From assembly GCF_027604915.1 (NCBI RefSeq), contig NZ_JAJAQC010000033.1, positions 1 to 64,000 of the forward strand: a stretch of 64,000 nucleotides of DNA, read 5' to 3'. Shown here piece by piece: positions 30,552-42,227 of this stretch. Below the pieces are notes generated by a model. It did not search any database. It worked only from the letters and a program-made list of their open reading frames with translations, and was not told the DNA's origin. This stretch comes from Streptomonospora mangrovi (GTDB taxonomy: Bacteria > Actinomycetota > Actinomycetes > Streptosporangiales > Streptosporangiaceae). Both the position numbers and the translations under genes were made by a program. Position 1 is the stretch's first letter, and each line of letters begins with the position of its first letter.

Positions 30552-32245
30552 TGTCCGGCGCCGCCTGGTCGCAGTTCGCCGCGCTCATCGCGCTGCTGCT
30601 GCTCACCGCACCCCCGCTCGGCCGCTACCTGGCCGCCGTCTACGGCGACGCCGGCCGCGCGCCGGGCGACCGGGTGTTCCTGCCCGTGGAACGGGCCGTC
30701 TACCGGCTGTGCCGGGTGGACGCCGGCCGCGAGCAGCGCTGGACCGGCTACGCCCTGTCCCTGCTGGCGTTCAGCCTGGTCTCGTTCCTGCTGCTCTACG
30801 CCCTGCTGCGGCTCCAGGGGGTGCTGCCGCTCAACCCCGTCGGCCTGCCCGGGGTGGCCCCCAACGTGGCGTTCAACGCCGCCGTCAGCTTCGTCACCAA
30901 CACCAACTGGCAGTCCTACGGCGGCGAGTACACGATGAGCCACCTCAGCCAGATGGCCGGGCTCACCGTGCAGAACTTCGTGTCGGCGGCGGCGGGCATG
31001 GCCGTGATGGCGGCCCTCGTCCGCGGGCTGGCCCGGCGGCGCGCCGCCACCGTCGGCAACTTCTGGGTGGACCTCACCCGGGGCACGGTGCGCGTGCTGC
31101 TGCCGCTGTCGTTCGCGCTCGCCGTGGTGCTGGCCGGCCAGGGCGTGGTGCAGAACCTGTCCGGGCACACCGCCGCCGCCACCCTGGAGGGCGCCCGCCA
31201 GCTCATCCCCGGCGGCCCCGCCGCCGGCCAGGTCGCCATCAAGCAGTTGGGCACCAACGGCGGCGGGTTCTTCGACATGAACTCCGCCCACCCGTTCGAG
31301 AACCCCACCCCGCTCAGCAACCTGGTCGAGAACTGGGCGATCCTCGTCATCCCGTTCGCGCTGGCCTTCGCCTACGGCCACCTGGTCGGCGACCGCCGCC
31401 AGGGCCGCGCGGTGTTCGCCGTCATGGCGGTGGTGTGGGCCGGGATGTCGGTGGCGGCCATGGCGCTGGAGACCGCCGGCAACCCCCGCCTGGACGCCCT
31501 GGGGGTGGACCAGGCGGCCGGCTACCTCGAAGGCAAGGAGACCCGGTTCGGCGCCGCCGCCTCGGGCCTGTGGGCGGCCTCGACCACCGGCACCTCCAAC
31601 GGGTCGGTCAACGCCATGCACGACAGCCTCACCCCCATGGGCGGCGGCACCGCGCTGATCCACATGATGCTGGGCGAGGTCAGCCCCGGCGGCGCCGGCG
31701 TCGGCCTCAACGGCCTGCTCGTGATGGCCGTGCTGGCCGTGTTCGTCGCCGGGCTGATGGTGGGGCGCACGCCCGAGTACCTGGGCAAGAAGATCCAGGC
31801 CGCCGAGATGAAGCTGGTGGTGCTCTACCTGCTGGCCATGCCAACGGTGCTGCTGGGGTTCGCCGCGGCGTCCTCCGTGCTGGACACCGCGCTGGCCTCG
31901 CGCTCGGCCGAGGGGCCGCACGGGCTCACCGAGATCCTCTACGCCTACGCCTCGGCCGCCAACAACAACGGCTCGGCGTTCGCCGGCCTGGACTCCACCA
32001 CCTACTGGTACACCACCACGCTGGGGCTGGCCATGCTGGTCGGCCGGTTCCTGCTGATCATCCCGGTCCTGGCCATCGCCGGGTCCCTGGCCCGCAAGCA
32101 GCCGGCCCCCGCCACCGCGGGCACCCTGCCCACCCACACGCTGCTGTTCGGCGGCCTGCTCATCGGCGTCGTCGTGGTCGTCGCCGGGCTGACCTTCCTG
32201 CCCGCGCTCGCGCTGGGCCCCATCGTCGAGCACCTGTCCCTGTAG
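30551..32245 (+). CDS. kdpA: KdpA, potassium-translocating subunit
   Basis: A 564-residue membrane protein of the SKT superfamily with the selectivity-loop sequences of Kdp[52 protein letters not shown] and [13 protein letters not shown]. It binds and passes potassium through the KdpFABC complex. The ATG at 30551 overlaps the kdpF stop by one base. Length and motifs are normal for the family. Confidence 0.97.
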   Translation: MSGAAWSQFAALIALLLLTAPPLGRYLAAVYGDAGRAPGDRVFLPVERAVYRLCRVDAGREQRWTGYALSLLAFSLVSFLLLYALLRLQGVLPLNPVGLPGVAPNVAFNAAVSFVTNTNWQSYGGEYTMSHLSQMAGLTVQNFVSAAAGMAVMAALVRGLARRRAATVGNFWVDLTRGTVRVLLPLSFALAVVLAGQGVVQNLSGHTAAATLEGARQLIPGGPAAGQVAIKQLGTNGGGFFDMNSAHPFENPTPLSNLVENWAILVIPFALAFAYGHLVGDRRQGRAVFAVMAVVWAGMSVAAMALETAGNPRLDALGVDQAAGYLEGKETRFGAAASGLWAASTTGTSNGSVNAMHDSLTPMGGGTALIHMMLGEVSPGGAGVGLNGLLVMAVLAVFVAGLMVGRTPEYLGKKIQAAEMKLVVLYLLAMPTVLLGFAAASSVLDTALASRSAEGPHGLTEILYAYASAANNNGSAFAGLDSTTYWYTTTLGLAMLVGRFLLIIPVLAIAGSLARKQPAPATAGTLPTHTLLFGGLLIGVVVVVAGLTFLPALALGPIVEHLSL

Positions 32246-32252
32246 GAGAACC

Positions 32253-34391
<2,139 letters not shown>

Positions 34392-34392
34392 C

Positions 34393-34980
34393 ATGCGCGC
34401 CGCACTGCGCCAACTTCCCTCCGCCCTGGGCATGGTGCTGGTGTTCACCGTGCTGACCGGGCTGCTCTACCCGATGGCGGTCACCGGCGCCGCCCAGGCG
34501 CTGTTCGGCGACCGCGCCGACGGTTCCCCGGTGGTGCGCGACGGCCAGGTGGTGGGGTCGCGGCTGCTCTCCCAGCCGTTCACCGGCCCCGGCTACTTCC
34601 ACCCCCGCCCCTCGGCGGTGGACCACGACGGCTCCCACAGCGGCGCCAGCCAGCTCGGCCCCACCGACCCCGCCCTGCTCGCCGACATCGAGGCCCGCGC
34701 CGTGGCCTACCGTGAGGAGAACGGGCTGGCCGCCGGCGCCGAGGTGCCGGTGGACGCCGTCACGGCCTCCGGCTCCGGGCTGGACCCGCACATCTCCACG
34801 GCCAACGCGCGGCTCCAGGCGCCTCGGGTGGCCCGCGACCGCGGCCTGGACCGGGCCGAGGTGCTGGCCCTGGTCGAGGAGCACACCCAGGGCCGCTGGG
34901 CGGGCGTCCTCGGCGACCCGGGGGTCAACGTGCTGGAGCTGAACCTCGCCCTGGACGAGTCGGCCGAGGAGGGCGCCTGA
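34393..34980 (+). CDS. kdpC: KdpC, accessory subunit of the potassium ATPase
   Basis: A 195-residue protein starting 2 bp after the kdpB stop. One N-terminal membrane helix (about 12-36, MVLVFTVLTGLLYPMAVTG) precedes the periplasm-side domain with GSRLLSQPFTGPGYFHPRPSA, ASGSGLDPHIS and PGVNVLELNLAL, all typical of KdpC. It raises ATP affinity of KdpB. Confidence 0.97.
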   Translation: MRAALRQLPSALGMVLVFTVLTGLLYPMAVTGAAQALFGDRADGSPVVRDGQVVGSRLLSQPFTGPGYFHPRPSAVDHDGSHSGASQLGPTDPALLADIEARAVAYREENGLAAGAEVPVDAVTASGSGLDPHISTANARLQAPRVARDRGLDRAEVLALVEEHTQGRWAGVLGDPGVNVLELNLALDESAEEGA

Positions 34981-34981
34981 G

Positions 34982-35029
34982 CGCGCCGGGCGGCGCCCGC
35001 TCCGGCCGGGGCGGGCGCCGCCCGGCGCG
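34982..35029 (+). terminator. 19-bp perfect hairpin between kdpC and kdpE
   Basis: Arms 34982-35000 and 35011-35029 are exact reverse complements, 19 bases each, with a 10-base loop, starting right after the kdpC stop. It should end or attenuate the kdpFABC message so that kdpE is made at a different level, by read-through or its own promoter. Confidence 0.75.
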
Positions 35030-35056
35030 GGGGCGCCGCGACGAAGGGACGACACC

Positions 35057-35761
35057 ATGAGCGAGGCCGGCCGGGTGCTGGTCGTCGACGACGACCCGCG
35101 CATCCGCAAGGCGCTGGAGGTCAACCTGCGCGCCCGGGGGTACGCCGCCGACTTCGCGGCGACCGGCCACCAGGCGCTGCGGCTGGCGGCCCGGCGCCAC
35201 CCCGACGCCGTCGTGCTCGACCTGGGCCTGCCCGGCATGGACGGGCTGGAGGTCGTGCAGGGGCTGCGCGGGTGGAGCACGGTGCCCATCGTGGTGCTGT
35301 CGGGCCGCGACACCGAGGCGGCCAAGGTCCGCGCGCTGGACCTGGGCGCCGACGACTACGTCACCAAGCCCTTCGCCGTGGACGAGCTGTTCGCGCGGCT
35401 GCGCGCGGTGCTGCGCCGCGCGGTGATGCCCGAGAGCGGCGGCGTGGTGACCACCCCCGACTTCACGATCGACTTCACCGCCAAGGAGGCGTCGCGCGGC
35501 GGCGAACCCGTGCGGTTGACCCCGCGCCAGTGGAGCATCGTGGAGGTGCTGGTCCGCAACGCCGACCGGCTGGTCACCCACGAGCAACTGCTGCGCGAGG
35601 TGTGGGGGCCGGCCTACGTCAAGGAGACCAACTACCTGCGGGTGTACATGACCCAGATCCGGCGGCGCCTGGAGCCGGTGCCCTCGCGGCCCCGCTACTT
35701 CACCACCGAGCCGGGCATGGGGTTCCGGTTCCGGCCGGCGCCCGCGCCGGCGGCGGACTGA
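35057..35761 (+). CDS. kdpE: KdpE, OmpR/PhoB-type response regulator
   Basis: A 234-residue regulator from ATG 35057, preceded by AAGGGA. The receiver domain has the acidic pair DDD at 11-13, phospho-acceptor Asp55 (VVLDLGLPG) and Lys in DDYVTKPF. The winged-helix domain ends in GMGFRFRP. It activates kdpFABC when phosphorylated by KdpD. It follows kdpC but is separated from it by the large hairpin, and its kinase gene is on the other side of the operon on the opposite strand. Confidence 0.93.
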   Translation: MSEAGRVLVVDDDPRIRKALEVNLRARGYAADFAATGHQALRLAARRHPDAVVLDLGLPGMDGLEVVQGLRGWSTVPIVVLSGRDTEAAKVRALDLGADDYVTKPFAVDELFARLRAVLRRAVMPESGGVVTTPDFTIDFTAKEASRGGEPVRLTPRQWSIVEVLVRNADRLVTHEQLLREVWGPAYVKETNYLRVYMTQIRRRLEPVPSRPRYFTTEPGMGFRFRPAPAPAAD

Positions 35762-35860
35762 GGCCGCGCCGGAGGGCGGGCACGCTGGGGGCGCACGACG
35801 GGCGCGCGACGGGCGGACGGGACGCGCGCGGCGGGCCGGACGGGGCGCGGGCGCTGCGCC

Positions 35861-36841
35861 CTAGAAGGCGCGGTCGGCGCCCGGCCCCCGCTCCGGCGGG
35901 GTGTAGACCACCGACCACGGGCGCTCGGCCGGGCCGATGGGCGGCGCGGGCGGCTCCGGCGGCGCCAGCAGGCCCACCGCCACCCGCGCGAACTGCGCGG
36001 CGGCCGGATGCGGCGCCTCGCGCGGCCAGGCCGCGCCGATCCGGCGCACCAGCGGGCGGCCCTTCAGCGGGCGCCAGGCCGCGCGGGGCTCGCGCCGCGC
36101 CAGCGCCTCGGGCTCCAGCGCCACGCCCCGGTCGGCCAGCACCAGCCCCAGCAGGAACTCCGGGTTGCCGGCGTGGCGCACCCGGGCGGGGCTGAACCCG
36201 GCGGCGCGGCACGCGGCCAGCAGGTGGTCGTAGGCGCCGGGCGCGGTGGCGCGCGGGAACGCCACCAGGTCGTGGCCGGCCAGGTCGGCCGGCGCCACCT
36301 CGGCCGAGCGCGCCAGCGGCGAGGTGCGCGCCAGCACCGCGCCCAGCGGGATGTCGGCGGTCGGACCCAGGTGCGCGTCGGGCGCCTCGACCGGGTGGTG
36401 CAGCAGGCCCACGTCCAGGTGCGCGGCCGCCAGCATCCGCACCTGCTCGGCGGTCGTCAGCTCCTGGAGGTCGACCTCCAGGCCGGGCGCGTGCTCGGCC
36501 ATGGCCTCCAGCAGCGCCCGCAGCACCGGGGCGGGGGTGTCGGCGGGGACCCCGGCGCGCAGCGCGCCCAGCTCGCCGTCGCGGGCGCGGCGCATCACCG
36601 CGCGCAGCCGCTCCTCGCGCAGCAGCAGGGCGCGCGCCTCGTCGCACAGCAGCCGGCCGGCGGGCGTCAGGGCGATGGCGCGGCGCGAGCGGTCGAACAG
36701 CACCACCCCCAGCTCCCGCTCCAGGCGCTGGACGGACTGGCTGAGCGGCGGCTGGGCGATGCCCAGCGCCTCGGCGGCCCGGCCGAAGTGCATCTCCTCG
36801 GCCACGGCGAGGAAGTGGCGCAGGTGGCGGGACAGGTCCAC
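35861..36841 (-). CDS. LysR-family transcriptional regulator
   Basis: A 326-residue LysR protein from GTG 36841. The N-terminal helix-turn-helix has FGRAAEALGIAQPPLSQSVQRLERELG and DRSRRAIALTPAG. The C-terminal substrate-binding domain is of usual length. It is divergent from a beta-lactamase-like serine hydrolase, the classic LysR/ampC arrangement, so it probably controls that gene and itself. The inducer is unknown. Confidence 0.92.
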   Translation of the reverse strand: MDLSRHLRHFLAVAEEMHFGRAAEALGIAQPPLSQSVQRLERELGVVLFDRSRRAIALTPAGRLLCDEARALLLREERLRAVMRRARDGELGALRAGVPADTPAPVLRALLEAMAEHAPGLEVDLQELTTAEQVRMLAAAHLDVGLLHHPVEAPDAHLGPTADIPLGAVLARTSPLARSAEVAPADLAGHDLVAFPRATAPGAYDHLLAACRAAGFSPARVRHAGNPEFLLGLVLADRGVALEPEALARREPRAAWRPLKGRPLVRRIGAAWPREAPHPAAAQFARVAVGLLAPPEPPAPPIGPAERPWSVVYTPPERGPGADRAF

Positions 36842-36864
36842 GGCACACCAGCCTAGCCCCGCCC

Positions 36865-36880
36865 ATAGCGAAACGGCTAT
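36865..36880. promoter_or_regulatory. LysR-type operator between the divergent genes
   Basis: ATAGC-N6-GCTAT, a 16-bp interrupted palindrome in the 80-bp space between the LysR and serine-hydrolase starts; ATA...TAT with this spacing is typical of LysR-type sites. It lies 24 bp from the regulator start. Confidence 0.6.
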
Positions 36881-36921
36881 CGGTCGGGGCGGCGGGATGC
36901 GGACGCGCGTCGGGCGCTAGC

Positions 36922-37839
36922 GTGGCCCGCGTGTCGATCCAGGACAGGTTGGCGGCGGTGTTCGCCGAGACCGGAGTCACCGCCAAGCTGCACGCCCGCG
37001 ACCTCGTCGACGGCGGCGAGGTCGCCTGGCACGCCGACGACCAGGTGGTGATCGCCTCCGTCTTCAAGGTGCTGCTGGTGCTGGAGTTCACCCGCCAGGC
37101 CCACGCCGGCCAGCTCGACCCCGCCGAGCGGGTGGTGGTGGGCGCCGCCGACCGGCTGGGCGGCTGGGGCACCGCCGGCTACGCCGACGACGTCGAGATG
37201 TCGCTGCGCGACCTGGCCTACTCCGCCATCCAGGTCAGCGACAACACCGCCGCCGACGTGCTGCTGCGCCGGGTGGGGCTGGACACCGTGCGGATGCTGG
37301 CGGCCGAGCTTGGTCTGGAGCGCACCCGGGTCATCGGCGGGCCCCGCCAGGTGCTGGAGATGATGCTGGCCGACGTGGGCGCGCGCGACTACGCCGAGTT
37401 CGCCCGGGTCTTCCCCACCCTGCCCGAGGAGCGCATGCGCCGCCTGCGGGTGTTCGACCCCGACCGCACCACCTCCAGCACCGCGCGCGACATCACCCGG
37501 CTGCTGGAGCTGATCTGGACCGACGCGGCGGGTCCGGCCCCGGCGTGCGCGGCGGTGCGCGCCTACCTGGCCCAGCAGATCTTCTGGACCCGGCTGGCCT
37601 CGGGGTTCCCGCCGGCGGTGCGGGTGTGCGCCAAGACCGGCACGCTGCCTGGGCTGCACATGGAGGCCGGGGTCGCCGAGTACCCCGACGGCGGCCGGTA
37701 CGCGGTCGCGGTGTTCGCCGCCACCCCCACCGTGAAGTCCGACGCCCGCCGCCTGGACGTGGACGTGGCGATCGGCCGGGCGGCGCGCGCGGCGGTGGAG
37801 GAGCTGCGGTCGGCGGCGGGCCGCGCGCCCGTGGAGTGA
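36922..37839 (+). CDS. Class A beta-lactamase-fold serine hydrolase
   Basis: A 305-residue protein with class A motifs: SVFK (Ser46, Lys49), SDN at 106-108 and KTG at 238-240. No signal peptide is visible, so it appears cytoplasmic, which is unusual for a secreted beta-lactamase; the true activity may be an esterase or amidase. I keep GTG 36922; GTG 36931 is an equal alternative since neither has a clear ribosome site. Its divergent LysR neighbour suggests inducible expression. Confidence 0.83.
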   Translation: MARVSIQDRLAAVFAETGVTAKLHARDLVDGGEVAWHADDQVVIASVFKVLLVLEFTRQAHAGQLDPAERVVVGAADRLGGWGTAGYADDVEMSLRDLAYSAIQVSDNTAADVLLRRVGLDTVRMLAAELGLERTRVIGGPRQVLEMMLADVGARDYAEFARVFPTLPEERMRRLRVFDPDRTTSSTARDITRLLELIWTDAAGPAPACAAVRAYLAQQIFWTRLASGFPPAVRVCAKTGTLPGLHMEAGVAEYPDGGRYAVAVFAATPTVKSDARRLDVDVAIGRAARAAVEELRSAAGRAPVE

Positions 37840-37843
37840 CGCC

Positions 37844-37861
37844 GGGCGGTTTTTCCCGCCC
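37844..37861 (+). terminator. Short hairpin after the serine hydrolase
   Basis: GGGCGG-TTTTTC-CCGCCC, six-base perfect stem, 5 bp after the stop codon. Confidence 0.4.
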
Positions 37862-38030
37862 TCCTTCCCCGCACGCACCGGCCGTGGCCTGGTCCGATAC
37901 GCGTCCGGATATGACCGCCGTTCCCCCGTGGTCTTGGACGCGGCGGCCCCGGCGCTGGTTGGGTCGTCCCCGCGCGGCCGCCGCAGAGCCGGGCCGCGCG
38001 ACCCGCCACCCAAGAGACCAGGGGAGAACC

Positions 38031-39008
38031 ATGTCCGCACTGGACCGCCGCCGCTTTCTGCGCACCGCCGGGGCCGGGACCGCGCTGGCCTCGCTGCTGG
38101 GCGCCGGCGCCGTCGGGGTAGTCGCCGCCACCGCCGACACCGCGCCCGCCGCCGACGACCGCCTGAGCGGCACCACCGCCCGGCTGCACTGGCTGGGCAC
38201 CTCGGGCTGGCGCCTGGAGGCCGGCGGCACCACCCTGCTGGTCGACCCCTACCTGTCGCGCTACCCCACCGGCCTGTTCACCGGGAAGTTCAACCCCACC
38301 ACGAAGCTCACGGTGAAGGGCGACGTGATCGACCGGCACATGGGCGACCCCTCGCTGGTCCTGGTCACCCACTCCCACTGGGACCACTTCAACGACGTCC
38401 CCTACATCGCCAAGAGCACCGGCGCGCGGGTGGTGGGCACCGCCTCCACGGTCTACCTGGCCCAGGCCATGGAGGTGGACACCGCCCAGCTCAGCGCGGT
38501 CAAGGGCGGCGAGGTGTTCGACTTCCCCGACGTCGTGGTCGAGGTCGTGCCCTCCCTGCACAGCCGCAACGGCAACTACTCCATGGCCTTCCCCGGCACG
38601 GTGCCCGCGCCGCCCGCGACCAAGCCCGCCACGATCGCCGACCTGCCCGAGGGCGACACCCTGTGCTTCCAGGTGCGGGTCAAGGGCGGCCCCGCCATCT
38701 TCTTCATGGGCGCCAGCGACTTCGCCGAGCGCGCCGTGGCGGGTCTGGACCCCGACGTCGCCATGGTCGCGCTGCCCTCCAGTTCGGCCACCCACGACTA
38801 CGTCCCCCGGCTGATCCGCGCGCTGGGCAAGCCGGCCACCGTGGTGCCGGTGCACTGGGACGACTTCGAGGTGCCGCTGAAGAACCCGCCGGTGGACGCC
38901 ACCGGCGAGGCCATGGGCCCCGAGGAGTTCGCGGCCAAGGTCAAGGAGGTCGCGCCGGACACCAAGGTGGTCGTCCCGGAGTACCTGACCCCCTACACCT
39001 TCGGCTAG
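38031..39008 (+). CDS. Tat-exported metallo-beta-lactamase-fold hydrolase
   Basis: A 325-residue protein from ATG 38031 after GGGGAGAA. Residues 1-42 look like a twin-arginine signal: DRRRFLRTAGAG, then a hydrophobic Ala/Gly/Leu stretch and an Ala-rich cleavage region. The mature part has the MBL zinc motif HSHWDH at 114-119 and the Asp in FFMGASDF, and a late VPVHWDDFE. It belongs to the L-ascorbate-6-phosphate-lactonase-like (UlaG/YtnP-like) branch of MBL proteins. Substrate unknown; it is likely periplasmic or cell-wall associated. Confidence 0.85.
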   Translation: MSALDRRRFLRTAGAGTALASLLGAGAVGVVAATADTAPAADDRLSGTTARLHWLGTSGWRLEAGGTTLLVDPYLSRYPTGLFTGKFNPTTKLTVKGDVIDRHMGDPSLVLVTHSHWDHFNDVPYIAKSTGARVVGTASTVYLAQAMEVDTAQLSAVKGGEVFDFPDVVVEVVPSLHSRNGNYSMAFPGTVPAPPATKPATIADLPEGDTLCFQVRVKGGPAIFFMGASDFAERAVAGLDPDVAMVALPSSSATHDYVPRLIRALGKPATVVPVHWDDFEVPLKNPPVDATGEAMGPEEFAAKVKEVAPDTKVVVPEYLTPYTFG

Positions 39009-39027
39009 CGCCGCCCGCCCGCCGGCC

Positions 39028-41943
39028 TCACCACCAGGTGAGGCGGCTGGTGGTGGCCACCGGGCAGGGCGGCGCTCCCGGAGCGCCCCGCAGCGCCGGG
39101 GCGCCGGCGGCCACCGCCCCCGAGACGGGCGAGGCGGCCGCCACCCAGCGCCGCCACGCCCGCTCGAAGGCCGCCAGGCGGGTGCGGTCGCGGGCGAAGA
39201 CCGCCGGGACGGCGTGGGGCACCGCGCGGTTGAGAGGCGCGTCGCGGCGCAGCCAGGCGGCGGCCAGGCCGCGCTCGCCGCCCGGGTGCTCGCCCGGCGC
39301 CACCTCGTAGCGGTGGATGACGCGGCGCGTGCCGGCGACCGGCGCCAGCACCTCCTCCAGCGCCGCCCGGAACCGCTCGGCCGCCTCGGGACCGGCGCCG
39401 GTGAGGGTCACCCGGGAGCTGCCGTCGCGGTCGACGTGCAGCCGCACGCCCTCGGCGCCCGCCTCGGACTGCCCGGTGGCGGCGAGCGCGTCGGCGACGG
39501 CGCGGGCGAACGCCACCACCCCGGGCGGCCGGGCGGCCTCGCGCACCAGCCCCGTCGCCAGGGCCAGGCGCGCGCGGCGCACGACCGTCCGCTCCACGGC
39601 GGCGAACGCGGTCGGCGCCGCCACCACCGCCCCGGCGACCAGGCCCAGCGCCAGGCAGAGCAGCGCCACGCAGGCGGCGGCCAGCGCGCCCAGCGCCGCC
39701 GCCACCGGGGTGGGGGCGCGGGAGGGAAGGTCGGCGGGGTCGGCGTCGCGCATGGCCACGCCCCGCTGGGCGGGCACGGCGGCCGGCGGACGCGCGGCCT
39801 CGCCCTCGGCGGTGGCGCGGGTCCACTCCGGTGCCGCGCCCGGCAGCGGCGACACCCGCAGGGTCGGCAGCACCTCGTCGCGGTAGGGGGCGCCCACGCG
39901 CCAGCGCTCGCGGGTGCCCAGGCGGTCCTCGGCGCGGGCCAGCATGCGGGCGTTGATGGCGTCGAACTCCGCGGCGGGCGGCGGGTGGAACGGGGAGAAC
40001 GCCGGGTCCACGTGGGCGACGCCGTTCATCACCTCGCCCTCGGCGTCCACCGCCAGGTAGCCCTCGTGCTTGCGGACGAACCGCTCCCAGTCGGTGTCGC
40101 CTTGGGGGTGGTCGGGGCTGACGCACACCACCGTCCAGGTGTGGGCGGTCTTGTCGGGGTTGCCGGGGTCCAGCCGCAGCGCGCGCCCGCGCCCCTGCAC
40201 CACCGCCGTGGGGGTGGTGGCGGTGGTCAGGTCGACCACGGTGGTGACGGCGGGGGCGTCCCAGCCCTCGCCGAGCATGCCGCGCGTGCCCACGAGCACC
40301 TGGCAGCCGCCCTCGGTGAAGTAGGCGGTGGCCAGCCGCACCCAGGTCCGGGAGTTCCAGTCGCCTTCAATCCGCACCAGGTCGGCCTCGCGGGCGCCGA
40401 TGCCCAGGACGGTGTCGGCGCCGGCGCTGAGGGCGGTCAACTCCAGGCCGGGGCGGCGCTCGCGCACCCAGGCGGCGAAGTCGGCGGCGACCTCGGCCGT
40501 GGTGGCCACCGTGCGCCCGGTGACCAGCATGGGGCGCAGCGGCCGGGTGCGCGCGTCCTCGCCCAGTAGCACCAGGCACTCCCAGGCCGAGCCCGCCTCG
40601 TCGGCGAGCACGCCGCGCAGCCGCGCCGAGGGGCGGGCGCCCTCGCGCTCGTGGTCGCACAGCACCAGGGCGCGCAGCCGGTCGCCCATGGCGGCCGACT
40701 CCACGGCGGCGATCTCCACCGTGGCGCGGGCCTTGGCGGCGCTGCGGGCCAGCACCCGGTCCACCGGCGAGCGGCCGGTGCGCACGCCGCGCCGGGTGAG
40801 CTGGTAGCCGACGGCCGGCAGCGCGGCGCGGACCCGCTCGAACGCCTCGGCGTTGGCGGCGGGGCGGCGCGCGCCGGGCAGCAGGTGGCGGCGGGCGTAG
40901 TCGTCGAGCAGCGCCATCCAGTCGGCCACGCGCGGGGCGGTGCGGTGCCACTCCTGGAGGCGGGCGCCCTCGGGCAGCGGCACGTGCCCGGCGTGGTGCA
41001 GGCGCAGCAGCGCGTCGGCGAGTTCGGGTTCGGCGGCCGCCAGGTCGGGCCACGGGCGGCGCGCTCCGGTGGCGGGGTCCACGCCCTCCAGGAAGCGGGT
41101 GTGCAGCCAGGAGCGCAGGTCGGGCTCGGCGAACCCGGGGGCCAGCAGGTCGGTGCACAGCTCGGCGAAGCGCAGCCCGTTCTCGGCGAGGTAGTCGCGC
41201 TCCACGGCGGTGGGCTCGGCCAGCCAGGCCAGTTCGGCGAAGGGGGCGAGGTGGCCGTCGCGCACCAGGGCGGGGATGGAGGCGCCGTGTACGGGCGCGC
41301 CGAACAGGCCGGTGACGAGCGCGGACTCGGAGCGGGTGAGGGTGGTGGGCGGGGTGCCGGTGAGGCCGATGACGTGCGCCCGGGTGTCCAGCTCGGCCAG
41401 GATCTCGGCGAGGAGGCGGCCCCAGACCTGGAGCAGGTGATGGCACTCGTCCAGCACGATGGTGAGCGGCCCCGCGCGGCGCAGGGCGTCCACGAGGGCG
41501 GCGCCGTTGGGGTGCAGGCGGCGGAGCAGCCCCCCGGTCCCGTTCTCGGCGCCGTCGCCGTCGTCCTCGGGATCGGGGTCGGGGTCGATGTCGGGGTCGA
41601 ACACCGCGAGCGACTGGTAGGTCAGGACGTTGACCGCGTCGCCCAGCTCCCGCGAGGTCCCGGCGCGGGCGCCGCCGGGCCGCTCGAACCGCTCCCACTC
41701 GGCGATCCACTGCCCCTGGATGGCGGTGTTGGGCACCAGCACCACGGTGCGCGCCCCGAGTTCGCGGGCGGCCTCCAGCCCGACCAGCGTCTTCCCGGCC
41801 CCGGGCGGCAGCACCACCCAGGCCCGGGGTTCACCGGAGGCGAACCGCTGCCGCAGCCGCTCCAACACGTCCCGCTGATAGGGCCGCAGCTCACCGGGCC
41901 AACGCGCCTGCCCGATGACCACCGGCGCGTCGGCCGCCGTCAT
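39028..41943 (-). CDS. SF2 DEAD/DEAH-type helicase with a C-terminal membrane segment
   Basis: A 971-residue protein. The helicase core occupies about 15-700: Walker A PPGAGKT at 46-52, a DECH box in LTIVLDECHHL, TGTPPTTL (motif III-like), and the C-terminal motif VVQGRGRALR (motif VI). An insert of about 240 residues separates the two RecA lobes. After residue 740 comes a long hydrophobic stretch (about 748-783), enough for one or two membrane helices, followed by a soluble domain of about 190 residues with no family I recognise. A membrane-tethered helicase is unusual. Function is unknown; DNA repair or defence roles are possible but not shown. It is convergent with the MBL gene with 19 bp between stops. 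Confidence 0.8.
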   Translation of the reverse strand: MTAADAPVVIGQARWPGELRPYQRDVLERLRQRFASGEPRAWVVLPPGAGKTLVGLEAARELGARTVVLVPNTAIQGQWIAEWERFERPGGARAGTSRELGDAVNVLTYQSLAVFDPDIDPDPDPEDDGDGAENGTGGLLRRLHPNGAALVDALRRAGPLTIVLDECHHLLQVWGRLLAEILAELDTRAHVIGLTGTPPTTLTRSESALVTGLFGAPVHGASIPALVRDGHLAPFAELAWLAEPTAVERDYLAENGLRFAELCTDLLAPGFAEPDLRSWLHTRFLEGVDPATGARRPWPDLAAAEPELADALLRLHHAGHVPLPEGARLQEWHRTAPRVADWMALLDDYARRHLLPGARRPAANAEAFERVRAALPAVGYQLTRRGVRTGRSPVDRVLARSAAKARATVEIAAVESAAMGDRLRALVLCDHEREGARPSARLRGVLADEAGSAWECLVLLGEDARTRPLRPMLVTGRTVATTAEVAADFAAWVRERRPGLELTALSAGADTVLGIGAREADLVRIEGDWNSRTWVRLATAYFTEGGCQVLVGTRGMLGEGWDAPAVTTVVDLTTATTPTAVVQGRGRALRLDPGNPDKTAHTWTVVCVSPDHPQGDTDWERFVRKHEGYLAVDAEGEVMNGVAHVDPAFSPFHPPPAAEFDAINARMLARAEDRLGTRERWRVGAPYRDEVLPTLRVSPLPGAAPEWTRATAEGEAARPPAAVPAQRGVAMRDADPADLPSRAPTPVAAALGALAAACVALLCLALGLVAGAVVAAPTAFAAVERTVVRRARLALATGLVREAARPPGVVAFARAVADALAATGQSEAGAEGVRLHVDRDGSSRVTLTGAGPEAAERFRAALEEVLAPVAGTRRVIHRYEVAPGEHPGGERGLAAAWLRRDAPLNRAVPHAVPAVFARDRTRLAAFERAWRRWVAAASPVSGAVAAGAPALRGAPGAPPCPVATTSRLTWW

Positions 41944-42227
41944 ACCTCACCGTCCGTTCCGCAGCACACGCCACCAGGAAGCCCCCCGGAGGGCCCCGGG
42001 GGTCGGCCGCCACCGCACTCCCCCACGATCGAAGCCAGTATGCCGCCGCGCTCCCTGCCGGACGAGGGCGAGGCCGAGCGCGGCGGCGGCGAGGGGTGCG
42101 GCACCAAGGTCGGCGCAGGGCGGGGCCGGAGGACCACCGGTTCGCGGGACGGACGGCTGATGTAGGCGGCGGCGCGACCGCGGAGTCGACGCAACAGGTG
42201 GGGCGCCCCCGCCCCCCGGCCGAGGGG

